Part shown: piece after piece, positions 1 to 6,725 of the stretch | Layout: every line of letters begins with the position of its first letter | Numbering within the stretch: the stretch's first letter is position 1 | Assembly: GCA_012959595.1 (NCBI GenBank) | Contig: DUCW01000223.1 | Location: 1,744-10,552, forward strand | Origin: Gemmatimonadota bacterium | GTDB taxonomy: Bacteria > Gemmatimonadota > Gemmatimonadetes > Longimicrobiales > Gaopeijiaceae | DNA length: 8,809 bases | Reading direction: 5' to 3' | Made by a program: the position numbers and the translations under genes | The notes under the pieces: model-generated | What the model was told of the DNA's origin: nothing | The model's database searches: none | Seen by the model: only the letters and a program-made list of their open reading frames with translations

Positions 1-25
1 CACAAGACATCCTGGTTAAGTAAAT

Positions 26-814
26 ATGAAATTCAGTTTTGCCCGTGGCCCTTCATTAGCTTTGGCCCAGAAAGTTAATCTGTTGGCAGAGCATGCGGGA
101 CAAATTGGGCTCTTGTTCTTTGATTTGAGCTTGGCTTCGATTCGCCTTCGAGTTTCTTCGAAGGCAATTTTCAGACAAGTATATTTAATAGGTATCCAGA
201 GTGTCCCAATAGTTTTGTTGGCAGCAGGACTTGTGGGAATCGTGACCAGCCAACAAGGTGGCTACCAGATGCAGAGCAGTCTTCCTGTCTACATTATGGG
301 ATCTATTGTGGTAGAAAGTGTAATACTAGAAATGGGTCCAGTGTTAACCGCTATCGTAATGATCGGAAGAGTGGGAGCACGGATTACTGCTGAGCTGGGT
401 ACTATGAAGGTCTCCGAGCAAATAGATGCTCTTTATTCGGTTGGTCGTGACCCGGTAGAGGTTTTAGCGGCTCCCAGAGTTTTAGCCATGATGATCTCTA
501 TGCCACTGCTGGTTGCACTGGCGAATATGGTCGGAATATTAACTGGAATGGTATCTGCTCAATATACTTTGGGTTTAGGTGCAGAGAGATTTTTCTATGG
601 TGCCAGGCTTTTTTGGCACTCTTACGACATGTTCTATTCTCTTTTGAAGGCTTTCTTTTTTGGAATAGCGATCCCCTTGATAGCTGTGCATATGGGTTTG
701 AGGACAAGGGGAGGAGCCGAAGGAGTAGGACGAACCACTACAGAGTCAGTGGTCCTAATGATTCTTACGATCTTGGTTATTGACGCGATGTTTCCCCCAC
801 TTTTCTTACAATAG
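26..814 (+). CDS. mlaE: MlaE-like ABC transporter permease (phospholipid transport)
   Basis: This is the inner-membrane permease of an MCE/Mla-type ABC transporter, which moves phospholipids between the inner and outer membranes. The 262 residues match the usual MlaE length. The family signature is clear: EMGPVLTAIVMIGRVGARI followed by AELGTMKVSEQIDAL in the centre of the protein, with hydrophobic segments before (near 60-75), after (near 155-175) and at the C terminus (ILTILVIDAMFPPLF). The ATG at 26 has no good Shine-Dalgarno sequence. Two in-frame-independent stops (TAA at 17-19 and 21-23) lie just upstream, so it may be translated by coupling to a gene that ends left of the window. The ATPase gene begins within a few bases of its stop. 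The family call is firm; the exact substrate is inferred from the family. Confidence 0.93.
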   Translation: MKFSFARGPSLALAQKVNLLAEHAGQIGLLFFDLSLASIRLRVSSKAIFRQVYLIGIQSVPIVLLAAGLVGIVTSQQGGYQMQSSLPVYIMGSIVVESVILEMGPVLTAIVMIGRVGARITAELGTMKVSEQIDALYSVGRDPVEVLAAPRVLAMMISMPLLVALANMVGILTGMVSAQYTLGLGAERFFYGARLFWHSYDMFYSLLKAFFFGIAIPLIAVHMGLRTRGGAEGVGRTTTESVVLMILTILVIDAMFPPLFLQ

Positions 815-816
815 GG

Positions 817-1614
817 TTGAATTTGTCTGAGCTCACAAAAAAAATTGCTATACAATACCAAGGGATAGCGAAAGCATTCGATACTCCGGTCCTATCGGGT
901 ATTGATTTATCGGTTAATTCTGGTGAGATGTTCGCTTTATTCGGTCCTTCTGGAACAGGTAAAAGTGTCCTTTTGAAGACTACTCTAAGTTTAATCGTTC
1001 CAGATCGGGGCGATGTTCTTATCAACGGAGAATCGGTATATTTCGGGAATCCCGATACGTTAAATACTGTCAGGGATATCATCGGTTATGTGTTTCAGTA
1101 TGCTGCTCTATTCGATTCACTCTCTGTCGCAGAAAATGTCGAAATGGGCCTGTCTGAAAGAGCGATTAAAGAAATGGGATTAGAAGCAGTACAAGAACGA
1201 ATCTGGGAATCGTTGGATCTGGTAAATTTAGATCCTGGAGAAGTCTGGGGAAAATTCCCAGCGGAATTAAGTGGAGGAATGAAAAAACGTGTGGGTATAG
1301 CGCGAGCAATTGCAGGCAGGCCTGAGATTCTCCTGTGGGACGAACCTACCACTGGATTAGACCCAGTAAACACGGCAGCAATTGAAAGACTGATAAAACA
1401 ACTGTCTGAAGAACTGCACGTAACTTCGCTACTCGTCACCCATGATGTGGAAGGAGGTCTGGAAATGTGTGATAGAGTTGCAATGCTAGAGGGTGGGAAG
1501 CTAAGATTTTGTGGATCACCTGAAGGATTTAGAAATAGCGAGGATGCTGTTGTGAAAGCGTTTACCGATCGTCGGGCTGCTAATGCCGCATTAGACATCC
1601 TCGACATTCGATAG
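817..1614 (+). CDS. mlaF: MlaF-like ABC transporter ATP-binding protein
   Basis: This is the cytoplasmic ATPase that powers the MlaE-like permease. All ABC motifs are present and intact: Walker A GPSGTGKS (43-50), Q-loop VFQ (Q94), signature LSGGM (151-155), Walker B ILLWDE (171-176), D-loop GLD (180-182) and H-loop THD (H209). The motif LSGGMKKR and the 265-residue length are typical of MlaF/Ttg2A. The start is uncertain. The longest reading begins at TTG 817, only two bases after the permease stop and directly against AGGG (813-816). The next in-frame TTG at 823 sits six bases after that AGGG and is the better-spaced start, shortening the protein by two residues. Translation is probably coupled to the permease gene. 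Confidence 0.93.
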   Translation: MNLSELTKKIAIQYQGIAKAFDTPVLSGIDLSVNSGEMFALFGPSGTGKSVLLKTTLSLIVPDRGDVLINGESVYFGNPDTLNTVRDIIGYVFQYAALFDSLSVAENVEMGLSERAIKEMGLEAVQERIWESLDLVNLDPGEVWGKFPAELSGGMKKRVGIARAIAGRPEILLWDEPTTGLDPVNTAAIERLIKQLSEELHVTSLLVTHDVEGGLEMCDRVAMLEGGKLRFCGSPEGFRNSEDAVVKAFTDRRAANAALDILDIR

Positions 1615-1623
1615 AAAATGTAG

Positions 1624-1631
1624 AAAGGGAG
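1624..1631 (+). promoter_or_regulatory. Ribosome binding site of the MlaD-like gene
   Basis: AAAGGGAG lies six bases before the GTG at 1638. It supports this non-ATG start and is the strongest Shine-Dalgarno sequence in the three-gene operon. Confidence 0.6.
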
Positions 1632-1637
1632 TATTCA

Positions 1638-2594
1638 GTGGTTACAGATAATAATAGAAAGTTTGGTAGAGAAACTAAGAGCCATAGAGTAGCTACTCCG
1701 CTGGTGAAAAAGGAAACAAGAGTAGGGGTGTTTGTGATTCTAGGCATCGCGGCTGTGGTTTTCATGCTTTATTTGCTGACTGACCCCGCTACTTTCAGAG
1801 GTCGATATAAAGTGACTACAAATGTGACTGACGTTATGGGCTTGAGAAAGGGAGACCCAATACAGATGCGTGGTGTTCCGGTTGGAAGGGTTCATGATTT
1901 TAGTTTAGAACCAGGAGCGGAAGAGGTAGCTATAATTCTTGAGGTGGAAGGGAAGTGGCGAATACCGTTAGGATCTGTTGCACAGTTGGTGAGCACAGGA
2001 ATAATGGACCCTCGGACGGTGGAGAGAGTTCCAGGGCTTGGCCCCGGAGACATTGGCGAGGGGGCTGTCCTCCCAGGATCAGTGACCAAAAGTATTTTCG
2101 ATGATACGGAGTCATTGGGAGAGAAAGGTCAAAGGGCTTTGGAACAGATTTCAGCCCTGCTTTCTGATTCAACGATCCAGTCGGTTGATGAAGGTACGAG
2201 GCATTTGGAGAGCATTTTGAAGGAATTGTCGGATGTCATGAACTCTGAGGGAGAAGAGATTAAAGGATTGATTGGTTCTCTGAGTGCTGCAGCGGAGGAT
2301 CTAGCGGGAGCAGCCCATACGGCCCCAGAATTAACAGAAGGACTTTTGGAGACAGTTGGCAGGGCCGATTCTCTTGTCGGAGGTCTTACTGAGACCATGA
2401 AAGATTTCGATGCTACAATGAACTCTCTTTCTCGGATTTTGGAAAGGATCAACAGGGGAGAGGGTACCCTCGGTAAGTTGGCGACAAATGATGAACTGTT
2501 TTACAGCTTTAAAGAGGCGGTGGAAAGTGCAAGATTGTTGATGGATGATTTAAAGGAAAATCCCAGTCGTTACATCAATATTTCTATTTTCTAG
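1638..2594 (+). CDS. mlaD: MlaD-like MCE-domain substrate-binding protein
   Basis: This is the periplasmic lipid-binding component anchored to the MlaE/F complex. It has a basic cytoplasmic N terminus of about 27 residues, one transmembrane segment (about 29-47, VGVFVILGIAAVVFMLYLL) and an MCE domain (about 57-135) with the typical GLRKGDPIQMRGVPVGRV segment. A long helical tail follows (about 165-300), rich in E, L, S and A, probably coiled coil, ending in an RGEGTLGKL motif often seen in long MlaD proteins. At 318 residues it is longer than E. coli MlaD (about 180), so the extra length is the helical tail, which could span part of the periplasm. The GTG start is supported by AAAGGGAG six bases upstream. 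No MlaB (STAS) or MlaC (periplasmic carrier) gene follows; the next gene is convergent. Confidence 0.9.
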   Translation: MVTDNNRKFGRETKSHRVATPLVKKETRVGVFVILGIAAVVFMLYLLTDPATFRGRYKVTTNVTDVMGLRKGDPIQMRGVPVGRVHDFSLEPGAEEVAIILEVEGKWRIPLGSVAQLVSTGIMDPRTVERVPGLGPGDIGEGAVLPGSVTKSIFDDTESLGEKGQRALEQISALLSDSTIQSVDEGTRHLESILKELSDVMNSEGEEIKGLIGSLSAAAEDLAGAAHTAPELTEGLLETVGRADSLVGGLTETMKDFDATMNSLSRILERINRGEGTLGKLATNDELFYSFKEAVESARLLMDDLKENPSRYINISIF

Positions 2595-2656
2595 GAAAGA
2601 TTTGGAGACAACTGACCGGTAAGGTCAAGTTTGACTGTGTCTTTTGGTTTGTGCCC

Positions 2657-5600
2657 CTACCATCCTGGGGCCATTGAGAATCCCCAGTGGCTCCCTCTGT
2701 TGGGTCGTTGAAAAGGATGAGCATAGTAAATCTCAAGTATCATAAATCCTAAGACGTTCACTCTCGCACCCACCCCAGTAGAAAACACAGGAACTTTCTC
2801 GGTATCTGACCGTACGAATCGGAGGTCGACTTCATTGTCGTCATTCCAGGCGAACCCTCCGTCGGCAAAAGCGAATAATTCAGTAGGTAGTGCTGAGAAA
2901 TTCAAGAACCCAAACTGTGAGTTCCCAAGAACAGGAATTCGAATTTCGGCATTTGCGACAGCTAGGCGATGGCCAAAGAGTCTATCGAAACTGGGACATC
3001 CGGAGGCTGCCATACCCACCATTGCCATTGCTGAAGCTGCACATTCATCAGCGTTGAAACTCTCATATGCGTATCCTCGGATGAAAGTCTCATACCCAAG
3101 GAAGTATGGCTGGATTGCAGCTGTGGTTCGGTCGGTATCCAGATTGTTTCCATAGCGACCGAAATGGAGGCCTCGAAGGGCGAAAGTGATGGAATTGTTC
3201 GGACTGAAATATCGTCGTACATCAGCTATCACAGACTGAAAATTTCTCGTACCTGTGGCATAACCAGTTTCTAGTCGATATCGGCCTCCGTTCACTGGTG
3301 AAGTAAATGCGGAATTTGAGTTGTCCCCAACAAGAGCAATTGAAGCAGTTGCAAGATTGACTGCTTCACGTGTGGGTAGCGAGATCCTTTCGACTGGCCT
3401 CCAACGATTCATAACGTATTGAAAAGTTTCTTGCTCTAGATCGAATGAGATTCGCTGGACTCCGATGTTGCTTTCAATCCTTCTCGTAGTTGAAAATGGA
3501 TAGGCCAAGAGATAGCTAGCCTGACTCATGAATATTCTCTGGGTGATTTGTTGTATACTTGTAACTCCACCACTCATACCGTAACTCGAGTAGCCATAGA
3601 GGTAGGGGATTCTCCCGATGGAGAGCCCCCAGTTGAGTCTGTCTTCCTGGTTGAGATAGAAAACCTGCCCCCCAAAGTCCTTAACTCGACCGTTAGCCAT
3701 AAGCATTGCTCCGAGTGACCGGTTGCCGAGCATGTCACTGAAGAAGGCGGAGGCTCCACCTGAAGCATAGTTCCCGTATCTATCAGTACCTACCCCGATG
3801 CTGGGCTGTCCAACGTAGTCCAGTTGCAGAGAAGAATCGTAGTCCACAGCAGCCTCGACTGGATAGGTATCGTTAGGGACTAATCCAGTAAATGGATCAG
3901 ATAAGTAGTTACTGATGCGAGTGGTTCCCTGAGGTTCACTCGGAGGCAATAGGCGCCCGGGACTGTTCTGCGAAAAAGTATTTACCTGTTCCCCACCAGC
4001 TTCCGCCTGTCCTTGCTGCAGACTGTAAATGTGAAATTCGAAATTGTCGAAGACAGAAAAAAGAATAGTACCGGCGTCTCTGGCCACAGAAAGAGCGGGG
4101 GACATTCCGGTTATGCCACTTACACCTGTTTGCAGGTTGGTTATTCGGCGTAAATCACCACTATCAAATGTAAATTGATAGATGTCACTAAAGCCATCTG
4201 GGTCTGAAATGAAGTATATACTACGTCCGTCAGGAGCATACTGCGGATTCATGTGCTTAACTTCACCGAAGGGTTCTAGTGTCGATATTTCTCTTGTATT
4301 CAAGTCCAGGAAAGTGATGCCGGATTTTCCGTAAGTTAGTTGCTCAAAATCAGATCCGTTGTATCTGTCTGAAACGAATGCAATAGTGGATTGATCTGGA
4401 GACCATGTAGGTTGTTGATCGGCATATTTATCATTGGTTAATTGTTCGACTTGTCCAGATGTTAAGCTCCAAGTATAGATGTCACTGATACCGCCTTTTA
4501 ATCCCGAAAAAGCAATGGAAGTACCGTCTGGTGACCAGGCGGGGCTTTTGATAGCACCGATATTTTCTAGATCAATTTTCCTGGTGATGTTCCCACTCTC
4601 CACATTGATAATCGCCAATTCGTTATCACCTTGTGCGGTAACAGTGAAAACAAATTCTTTTCCATCAGGCGACCAATCACCAGCTGTCTCCATAAAACCT
4701 AGTGCATCGAAATGGGGGTCGCCGTTGGCACTGATTAATTTTTTTTCTATTTCTCCTGTTCGAGCATCAGCGATGAATAAATCTATACTGAAAAGGTCTT
4801 TCTCTGATAAGAAGGCGACCTTGCTTCCGTCGGGACTCACCGATGGTGAAATGTTCTGATTGCCTGCACCTGTAGAGGGGGCTAATAACAAGGCTCCTGA
4901 TTCACCAGGATCTTTTTTTCCTTGCATGAGGGGAAGATACTCAGCTTGCACCGATCGTTTCCAATTCATGGACAAGCTATCTGAAGTGATCTGCAACACT
5001 TCTTCTATGGCTGGTTCCCATCCCATTCTCAGGGCCGCTCTAAAAAGATCTACGATTGTTTCGTCGCCATAAGTACCACCGATGTAAGCCCATAAAGCCT
5101 GTCCGAATCTGTAGGGGAAAAAACGAGTGGCGTTGGTCATCTGGGTTATAGTGGGAAGGTCATCACGTCGGATGGCATCTCTTAGCCACATAGCTGTTAA
5201 GGGGTCTTCTCTTCCTACCGAAAGGTATTCGGCCATTCCTTCGATCAGCCACAGTGGTAATGACATCAGGCCTCTTAACCCCGAAGCGATGCGGCTTTGG
5301 GCTATGTTATACTGGAAGGCGTGAACTAATTCATGGCCGAGTACGTGATCGGTGTCCCAATATGAACCTGTCAGAGGCATTATTACACGGTTCTTGAGTC
5401 CTTCGGTGACGCCTCCGGTACCCTGGCTGAGTCGACCAGATAGAGTGTTTGTTTGTTGAAAATCTGGATGATCAGCATATAGAACTATGGGCTTCGGTTT
5501 TTCGAATTCATGTTCGAAGAGGCGAGCTAATCGTTCATACCAGCGTTCACCCATTCTAGTTGCATCTTCTACAGCACTTCCTTCTTCCGGGTAAAAATGG

Positions 5601-5770
5601 ACATCAAAGTGCGGTGTCTTGATAATCTTGAAGTCGAAGTCTTCGTAGTTGACCTTGTTCTGGCCGAAATACTGAGCGGCACCAGGCAGAGGAGATAGAG
5701 CGGTAAGGAGGAGAAGACTTAAAAGAAGGCCTAATCCAGCCTGCGCCATGTTTGGTTTTAGGTTGCGCAT
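2657..5770 (-). CDS. Exported peptidase-MA-like / PD40 beta-propeller / BamA-like beta-barrel fusion protein
   Basis: This is a 1037-residue outer-membrane protein of unknown function with three modules. A signal peptide (1-32, hydrophobic core LGLLLSLLLLTAL, cleavage near GAA|QYFG) is followed by a gluzincin-type zinc peptidase-like domain (about 40-290): HELVH at 146-150 and a likely third ligand E177 in WLIEGMAEY. Both parts of the motif are intact, so it may be an active protease. Next come six PD40/TolB-like propeller repeats (about 305-580), each with a version of SP(D)G...I-F, for example SVSPDGSKVAFLS, DWSPDGKEFVF, AWSPDGTSIAF and TWSPDQSTIAF. A linker rich in Q, P and G leads to a C-terminal beta-barrel of the bacterial surface antigen/BamA type (about 650-1037), which ends in an aromatic residue (APGW), as expected for insertion by the BAM complex. 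The ATG start has CAGGAG ten bases upstream inside a small hairpin. The protein is convergent with the Mla-like operon. Domain calls are by eye; the biological role is unknown. Confidence 0.88.
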   Translation of the reverse strand: MRNLKPNMAQAGLGLLLSLLLLTALSPLPGAAQYFGQNKVNYEDFDFKIIKTPHFDVHFYPEEGSAVEDATRMGERWYERLARLFEHEFEKPKPIVLYADHPDFQQTNTLSGRLSQGTGGVTEGLKNRVIMPLTGSYWDTDHVLGHELVHAFQYNIAQSRIASGLRGLMSLPLWLIEGMAEYLSVGREDPLTAMWLRDAIRRDDLPTITQMTNATRFFPYRFGQALWAYIGGTYGDETIVDLFRAALRMGWEPAIEEVLQITSDSLSMNWKRSVQAEYLPLMQGKKDPGESGALLLAPSTGAGNQNISPSVSPDGSKVAFLSEKDLFSIDLFIADARTGEIEKKLISANGDPHFDALGFMETAGDWSPDGKEFVFTVTAQGDNELAIINVESGNITRKIDLENIGAIKSPAWSPDGTSIAFSGLKGGISDIYTWSLTSGQVEQLTNDKYADQQPTWSPDQSTIAFVSDRYNGSDFEQLTYGKSGITFLDLNTREISTLEPFGEVKHMNPQYAPDGRSIYFISDPDGFSDIYQFTFDSGDLRRITNLQTGVSGITGMSPALSVARDAGTILFSVFDNFEFHIYSLQQGQAEAGGEQVNTFSQNSPGRLLPPSEPQGTTRISNYLSDPFTGLVPNDTYPVEAAVDYDSSLQLDYVGQPSIGVGTDRYGNYASGGASAFFSDMLGNRSLGAMLMANGRVKDFGGQVFYLNQEDRLNWGLSIGRIPYLYGYSSYGMSGGVTSIQQITQRIFMSQASYLLAYPFSTTRRIESNIGVQRISFDLEQETFQYVMNRWRPVERISLPTREAVNLATASIALVGDNSNSAFTSPVNGGRYRLETGYATGTRNFQSVIADVRRYFSPNNSITFALRGLHFGRYGNNLDTDRTTAAIQPYFLGYETFIRGYAYESFNADECAASAMAMVGMAASGCPSFDRLFGHRLAVANAEIRIPVLGNSQFGFLNFSALPTELFAFADGGFAWNDDNEVDLRFVRSDTEKVPVFSTGVGARVNVLGFMILEIYYAHPFQRPNRGSHWGFSMAPGW

Positions 5771-5773
5771 ACT

Positions 5774-5796
5774 CTAAAACTCCTGAGTGGTTTTAG
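5774..5796 (-). promoter_or_regulatory. Hairpin enclosing the ribosome binding site of the fusion-protein gene
   Basis: Read on the minus strand, CUAAAAC, a nine-base loop CACUCAGGA and GUUUUAG form a perfect 7-bp stem ending three bases before the ATG at 5770. The Shine-Dalgarno sequence AGGAG lies in the loop with its last G in the stem. This could present or partly occlude the ribosome binding site. The stem is AU-rich and may be weak. The inverted repeat is seen directly; a regulatory role is inferred. Confidence 0.4.
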
Positions 5797-5804
5797 GATC
5801 GGTT

Positions 5805-5820
5805 CAAATATAACTATTTG
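5805..5820. repeat. 16-bp inverted repeat CAAATA-TAAC-TATTTG
   Basis: Perfect 6-bp arms are separated by four bases, in the leader of the minus-strand gene about 35-50 bases before its start codon. It contains TATATT on the minus strand, so it could be a weak -10 element or a regulator binding site. No regulator is identifiable. Confidence 0.3.
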
Positions 5821-5957
5821 TGCCTGAAGGGATACTGTAGAAGATTGTACCATTAATTTCCAGGGAAGGTCCTTGGATCAAGGTAATCCAACACGTAGTG
5901 ATTCCGTATGTAAAAATATTGTCCAAGAAGGATAGGATATGTACGAGTCTTGTCGGC

Positions 5958-5990
5958 ATTATAACAAAATCGTCCGCAACACCGTGGTGT
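5958..5990 (-). promoter_or_regulatory. Extended -10 promoter with an overlapping dyad, minus strand
   Basis: On the minus strand TGTTATAAT (5958-5966) is an exact extended -10 element (TGn plus the consensus TATAAT). No good -35 is found at the usual distance, which fits an extended -10 promoter. The dyad ACACC-GT-GGTGT (5979-5990) sits where the -35 region would be and could be an operator. Transcription from here would give the fusion-protein gene a leader of about 180 bases holding the other dyads. The -10 match is seen; promoter activity and the operator role are inferred. Confidence 0.45.
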
Positions 5991-6099
5991 CATTTCCTGG
6001 TGCAGGGGTTTTAAACCAAATAAGTTGTTTTATCATTTAATCCAGTTGATGTGTCCTTAGCTTTTTTACTGAGGCATAAAAGTAAACAGGAGGCATTGA

Positions 6100-6171
6100 G
6101 TGTATTGGTTAAGTCGTCGCTGTTGGTTGTGTGGCTACAGTGTAATTTTATTTAGAATGGAGCGAGCATGA
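6100..6171 (+). CDS. Possible 23-residue leader peptide, overlapping the thioredoxin gene by ATGA
   Basis: A perfect AGGAGG (6088-6093) lies six bases before GTG 6100, which opens a 23-codon frame whose TGA (6169-6171) overlaps the ATG (6168-6170) of the next gene as ATGA, the classic arrangement for translational coupling. The peptide is basic and contains Trp and a Cys-x-x-Cys (SRRCWLCGYS). The AGGAGG has no other obvious purpose, since the downstream gene has its own GGAG at 6159-6162. It could be a coupling or attenuation leader, or chance. No homologue is recognised. Confidence 0.3.
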   Translation: MYWLSRRCWLCGYSVILFRMERA

Positions 6172-6692
6172 TTTCCTGGTGGAAGATGGTATGCACAATC
6201 GCCGGTCTTATCTTGGCAGCCGGCTGTTTGGATGTAAGTAGCAGCTTGCCGAGGGTACCCCGTACTGGAGATATGGCCCCCGATTTCCAGGCTGAAATGA
6301 TGGGAACTGGGCAAGTCGTTTCGCTGGAAGATTTTCGCGGTGAGACGGTACTTGTCAACATATGGGCAACCTGGTGCATACCCTGCCGGGTGGAAACTCC
6401 TTTCCTGCAAGAAACCTATCAGAAATACGAAGACAAGGGACTCAGGATACTTGGAATTTCTGTCGATTCTCCTAGGTCGGATGATATCATAAAGAAATTT
6501 TTGGACGATAATTCAGTGACTTATGATATTGCACTAGATCCATCCATGGCGTCCACAGACGTATTCTCAGTAGTGGGACTACCTGCTTCGTTCCTGATTG
6601 GACCAGATGGAATTATCGTCTACAACAGAATTGGCCCGATAGCGGAGAAAGACCCAGATTTCGAAAGTGCATTAGAATTGGCCTTGAAATGA
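6168..6692 (+). CDS. TlpA/ResA-like thioredoxin-fold lipoprotein
   Basis: This is a membrane-tethered thiol-disulfide oxidoreductase acting outside the cytoplasmic membrane, in a family that reduces apocytochrome c or other envelope cysteines (TlpA, ResA, CcmG). The N terminus is a signal peptide ending in a lipobox-like AAGC (C20), so it is probably a lipoprotein. The residue after the cysteine is Leu, not Asp. The redox motif is WCIPC (C70 and C73) after LVNIWAT, and the conserved cis-proline is P139 in GLPASF. The 174 residues are normal for the family. Both active-site cysteines are encoded by TGC, so this is not a selenoprotein. The start is supported by GGAG five bases upstream. The next gene follows after 33 bases, so they may be cotranscribed. 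Its partner is unknown, as no cytochrome maturation gene is in view. Confidence 0.9.
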   Translation: MISWWKMVCTIAGLILAAGCLDVSSSLPRVPRTGDMAPDFQAEMMGTGQVVSLEDFRGETVLVNIWATWCIPCRVETPFLQETYQKYEDKGLRILGISVDSPRSDDIIKKFLDDNSVTYDIALDPSMASTDVFSVVGLPASFLIGPDGIIVYNRIGPIAEKDPDFESALELALK

Positions 6693-6725
6693 TTTCAAGA
6701 CAACCATAAATCAAGGTAGTACAAA

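Larger units (their letters stand above)
5771..6167. other. Divergent intergenic region with regulatory signals
   Basis: These 397 bases separate two divergent genes. I see no large ORF and no tRNA or other structured RNA family that I recognise. Several short dyads are present: CTAAAAC/GTTTTAG (5774-5796), CAAATA/TATTTG (5805-5820), CCTTG/CAAGG (5871-5883) and ACACC/GGTGT (5979-5990). There is one good promoter on the minus strand (near 5958-5966). I found no convincing -35/-10 pair for the plus-strand gene. The strip next to that gene holds a strong AGGAGG at 6088-6093 and a possible small ORF. Confidence 0.6.

Noticed and set aside
1..25. Tail of an upstream gene ending at TAA 17-19 or 21-23
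   Set aside because: Only five or six codons are visible and neither frame can be preferred, so no gene can be supported.
1095..1607. Minus-strand frame of 170 codons opposite the ATPase gene
   Set aside because: It is Ser-rich antisense of an intact ABC ATPase with every motif in place.
2611..2650. Short inverted repeats (GACC...GGTC and GTCAAGTTTGAC) between the convergent genes as a bidirectional terminator
   Set aside because: The stems are only 4-5 bp and there is no proper T-run on either strand; the 62-base gap has no convincing terminator.
2835..5324. Several plus-strand frames of 65-126 codons opposite the large minus-strand gene
   Set aside because: They are antisense to well-defined domains, lack ribosome binding sites and show no protein features.
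6046..6080. TTGATG ... CATAAA as a plus-strand promoter for the thioredoxin gene
   Set aside because: The spacing is 23 bases, too long for a standard promoter, and the -10 match is poor.
6363..6390. Possible selenocysteine in the thioredoxin active site, prompted by the nearby tRNA-Sec
   Set aside because: Both active-site positions of WCIPC are plain TGC cysteine codons, and no in-frame TGA interrupts any gene in the window.
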